From Desulfatitalea sp. (GTDB lineage: Bacteria; Desulfobacterota; Desulfobacteria; Desulfobacterales; Desulfosarcinaceae), in assembly GCA_013041835.1 (NCBI GenBank), contig JABDRH010000605.1, forward strand, positions 1 to 7,352: a DNA stretch of 7,352 nt, given 5' to 3'. Position numbers and translations under genes: made by a program. Of this stretch, positions 4,823 through 7,352 are shown piece after piece (the first letter of the stretch is position 1; each line of letters opens with the position of its first letter). A model generated the notes under the pieces. It ran no database searches and was not told the DNA's origin. It saw only the letters and a program-made list of their open reading frames with translations.

Positions 4823-7045
4823 GTGTTTGAGCAAATCAAGAAACGTGATGGACGCATTGTGGAATTTGACTCCACCAAGATAACCGCCGCCATCGCCAAG
4901 GCCGGCCAGGCCACCAGCGAGTTCAACGAGCGCGAGGGGCGAAAGCTAACCTTGCGCGTGTTGACTCTGGCGCATGATTTACGTCTCGGGCCGGTTCCCG
5001 AAGTGGAGGAAGTTCAAGATATCGTCGAACGCGTATTACTCGATTCACCTTACCACAGCACGGCCAAGGCCTACATTCTCTACCGCGAGCAGCACGCCCA
5101 GATCCGGCGTATCACCACGGAAGCCAATGTGGATCTGGTGGACCACTACATTCAGCGCCTCGACTGGAAAATCAAAGAGAACAGCAACATGTGCTACTCG
5201 TTGCAAGGGTTGAACAACTATATTTCATCGGATATCACCTCGGAATACTGGCTTAACAAGATCTATCCGCCCCAAATCCGCAGGGTCCATAAGGATGGCG
5301 ACCTGCATATCCACGATCTGAGCCTGCTGTCGGTCTACTGCGTCGGCTGGGACCTGAAAGACCTCCTCGTCAACGGCTTCAAAGGGGTCGAGGGAAAAGT
5401 GGAGAGCGCCCCGCCCAGGCACCTGCGATCGGCGTTGGGGCAAATCGTCAACTTTTTCTACACGCTTCAGGGCGAAGCGGCCGGCGCCCAGGCGCTGTCG
5501 AACTTCGACACTTTGCTGGCCCCCTTCGTGCGGTACGACGAGCTGCCCTATGATAAGGTGAAGCAAGCCCTTCAGGAATTTGTGTTCAACATCAACATTC
5601 CCACTCGGGTCGGCTTTCAGACGCCCTTCACCAATATCACCATGGATCTGTCTGTCCCGTCCGTGCTCAAGGATCACCCGGTGATCGTGGGCGGCAAGGA
5701 AGGGCCGGCGACCTACGCCGAGTTCCAGCCCGAGATGGACATGATCAACCGCGCCTTTGCCGAGGTGATGATGGCGGGCGACGCCAAGGGACGCGTCTTC
5801 ACCTTCCCCATTCCCACCTATAACATTACCCCTGACTTTGACTGGGACAATCCCAACCTGGACATGGTGTGGCAGATGACCGCCAAATACGGCATTCCTT
5901 ACTTTTCCAACTTCGTCAACTCGGACATGTCGCCCGAGGATGCGCGCTCCATGTGCTGTCGCCTGCGGCTGGACAACCGCGAGCTGCTCAAGCGCGGCGG
6001 CGGATTGTTCGGCGCCAATCCGCTCACCGGCTCCATCGGTGTGGTGACCCTGAACCTGCCTCGTATCGGCTACCTGGCCAAGGGCGAAAAGGATTTTTTC
6101 GACCGCCTGGCGCAGATGACGCATCTGGCCGTGGAAAGCTTGATCATCAAGCGCAAAGTCCTGGAAAAGTTCACTGAAAAGAATCTTTACCCCTATTCCC
6201 GTTTCTACCTGCGGGAGATCAAGCAAGGCGGCGGCATGTACTGGAAGAATCATTTCTCCACCGTCGGCATCATCGGCATGAACGAGGCCTGCCTCAATTT
6301 CATCGGGAAAGACATCGGCAGCATGGAAGGCCAGGCCTTTGCCCTGAAAGTCATGGACTATCTGCGCCACTTGCTGTCCGAAGTCCAGGAGCAGACCGGC
6401 GACATTTTCAATCTGGAGGCCACGCCGGCCGAAGGCACCTCTTTTCGCCTGGCCATGCTGGACAAGCGGCGACATCCGGAAATCCGCTGCTCCAATGAAA
6501 CCGAATACCGAAAAGGCGCCGCTCCCTACTATACGAATTCCACTCAACTGCCGGTCAATTACACCGACGATCTCTACGAAACCTTTCAATTGCAGGATCG
6601 CTTGCAGACCAAATACACCGGTGGCACCGTGTTGCACGTTTTTCTGGGAGAACAGCTCGCCGACATCGTGGCCGTCAAGTCCTTGGTGCGCAAAATCGCT
6701 CATAACTACCGGCTGCCCTACTTCACCCTGACCCCAACCTTCAGTGTCTGTCCCTCCCATGGCTACCTCAAAGGGGAGCAGCCGCGTTGCGCCCAGTGCG
6801 ATCAGGAGACGGAGATCTACTCCCGGGTGGTGGGCTACCTGCGCCCGGTCAAACAGTGGAACGACGGCAAACAGGCCGAGTATGCCCTGCGCAAAACCTT
6901 TCGCACCGGCTCCATCGATCAGCACACCAGCGTGACCGTGGTGCCCAAGGCCAAGATTATCTCGGTCGAAAAAAAGCGCGCCGCCGAACCCCTGGCGCAT
7001 ACGGCTGAAAGCCAATCGGAAGCCACCGTGCAAGATGCATTGTAG
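4823..7045 (+). CDS. nrdD: anaerobic (class III) ribonucleoside-triphosphate reductase
   Basis: The 740-residue glycyl-radical enzyme makes deoxynucleotides under strict anoxia after activation by NrdG. Residues about 1-95 are a canonical ATP-cone (KKRDGRIVEFD near the start), the allosteric site that senses ATP/dATP and sets overall activity. The catalytic barrel includes MCCRLRLDN, where C378 or C379 is the likely thiyl cysteine, then GGGLFGANPLTGSIGVVTL. Near the C-terminus a zinc site is formed by C643, H646, C656 and C659 (CPSH and CAQC), followed by the radical loop RVVGYLRPVKQWNDGK with the radical glycine at G671. Conserved sequence ends near residue 693; the last 47 residues are a polar extension with no recognised motif. 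Translation starts at GTG behind AAGGAG. The gene is divergent from nrdJ, and nrdG follows after 18 bases, so the two are probably co-transcribed. NrdR boxes upstream suggest repression when dATP is plentiful. Confidence 0.97.
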   Translation: MFEQIKKRDGRIVEFDSTKITAAIAKAGQATSEFNEREGRKLTLRVLTLAHDLRLGPVPEVEEVQDIVERVLLDSPYHSTAKAYILYREQHAQIRRITTEANVDLVDHYIQRLDWKIKENSNMCYSLQGLNNYISSDITSEYWLNKIYPPQIRRVHKDGDLHIHDLSLLSVYCVGWDLKDLLVNGFKGVEGKVESAPPRHLRSALGQIVNFFYTLQGEAAGAQALSNFDTLLAPFVRYDELPYDKVKQALQEFVFNINIPTRVGFQTPFTNITMDLSVPSVLKDHPVIVGGKEGPATYAEFQPEMDMINRAFAEVMMAGDAKGRVFTFPIPTYNITPDFDWDNPNLDMVWQMTAKYGIPYFSNFVNSDMSPEDARSMCCRLRLDNRELLKRGGGLFGANPLTGSIGVVTLNLPRIGYLAKGEKDFFDRLAQMTHLAVESLIIKRKVLEKFTEKNLYPYSRFYLREIKQGGGMYWKNHFSTVGIIGMNEACLNFIGKDIGSMEGQAFALKVMDYLRHLLSEVQEQTGDIFNLEATPAEGTSFRLAMLDKRRHPEIRCSNETEYRKGAAPYYTNSTQLPVNYTDDLYETFQLQDRLQTKYTGGTVLHVFLGEQLADIVAVKSLVRKIAHNYRLPYFTLTPTFSVCPSHGYLKGEQPRCAQCDQETEIYSRVVGYLRPVKQWNDGKQAEYALRKTFRTGSIDQHTSVTVVPKAKIISVEKKRAAEPLAHTAESQSEATVQDAL

Positions 7046-7063
7046 GTTTGAACAAACAACCCC

Positions 7064-7352
7064 ATGATCCTGGCCGGCCTGCAAAACAGCTCGCTGATCG
7101 ACTATCCCGGCAAGGTCGCCTGTGTGGCCTTTCTCACCGGCTGCAACTTTACCTGTCCGTATTGCCACAATCCCGAACTGGCCCGGGGCCGCTTTCCTCA
7201 GCGCATTGCCCTGGACCGGTTTTTGGCATTTCTATCCCAGCGGCGTCTTCTGCTCGACGGCGTGGTCGTTTCGGGTGGAGAACCGACCCTGAACCCGGAC
7301 CTGCCTGCCCTGCGTCGCGCCGTCAAAAAACTGGGCCTGCCCGTCAAGCTGG
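7064..7352 (+). CDS. nrdG: anaerobic RNR activating protein, radical SAM (partial, cut by window edge)
   Basis: The first 96 residues are present and the remainder runs off the window. The protein is a radical SAM enzyme that uses a [4Fe-4S] cluster and S-adenosylmethionine to place the glycyl radical on NrdD. The cluster motif is CNFTCPYC (C27-x3-C31-x2-C34), and GGEP at residues 71-74 is the SAM-contacting motif. The N-terminal GLQNSSLIDYPGK is typical of NrdG-type activases encoded next to nrdD. The ATG lies 18 bases after the nrdD stop; an in-frame TGA at 7049-7051 rules out an earlier start. No Shine-Dalgarno sequence is visible in the gap, so translation may depend on coupling to nrdD. 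The family includes similar activases for other glycyl-radical enzymes, but the adjacency to nrdD makes this assignment strong. Confidence 0.93.
   Translation, partial: MILAGLQNSSLIDYPGKVACVAFLTGCNFTCPYCHNPELARGRFPQRIALDRFLAFLSQRRLLLDGVVVSGGEPTLNPDLPALRRAVKKLGLPVKL

Noticed and set aside
5225..7168. A 647-codon open frame on the minus strand opposite nrdD
   Set aside because: It is the antisense shadow of a GC-rich, codon-biased gene. NrdD on the plus strand has all family motifs and a good ribosome site; the antisense product has no recognisable domain.

Overview
The window reads as chromosomal DNA from an anaerobic, moderately GC-rich Gram-negative bacterium. A Desulfobacterota (sulfate-reducer-like) source is my best guess. 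It is inferred from the pairing of a B12-dependent class II and an oxygen-sensitive class III ribonucleotide reductase (RNR), an exported methionine sulfoxide reductase, a small PilZ protein and NrdR-type operator sites. No rRNA, tRNA, CRISPR array, insertion sequence or phage gene is visible.

Layout, left to right. Bases 1-117 may be the tail of an unrecognised gene, and a textbook rho-independent terminator (136-173) follows. About 250 bases of non-coding sequence lead to a 92-residue stand-alone PilZ domain protein (430-708). After a 193-base gap with a plausible promoter and an operator-like inverted repeat comes a fused MsrA-MsrB methionine sulfoxide reductase with an N-terminal export signal (902-2059). 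It converges, with only 10 bases between the stop codons, on nrdJ (2070-4556, minus strand), the adenosylcobalamin-dependent class II RNR. Divergent from nrdJ, across a 266-base AT-rich intergenic region, lie nrdD (4823-7045), the class III glycyl-radical RNR, and the start of its radical-SAM activase nrdG (7064 to the window edge).

How the genes fit together. nrdJ, nrdD and nrdG form a deoxynucleotide-supply module. NrdJ does not need oxygen and tolerates it; NrdD with NrdG works only anaerobically. The shared intergenic region carries two NrdR-box-like sites with a 31-bp start-to-start spacing. One sits inside the spacer of a strong minus-strand promoter (TTGACA-N18-TAAAAT) facing nrdJ; the other lies just upstream of a perfect TTGACA facing nrdD. 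NrdR, the ATP/dATP-sensing repressor of RNR genes, therefore probably controls nrdJ and possibly both directions. The exported MsrAB fits an anaerobe that must repair oxidised envelope proteins.

Most of the window is ordinary, well-understood biology and I see no wholly new system. The most rewarding details are the NrdR-type control region between class II and class III RNR genes, and an in-frame ribosome-binding site plus ATG at the MsrA/MsrB domain junction. The latter could yield a second, cytosolic MsrB from the same gene.
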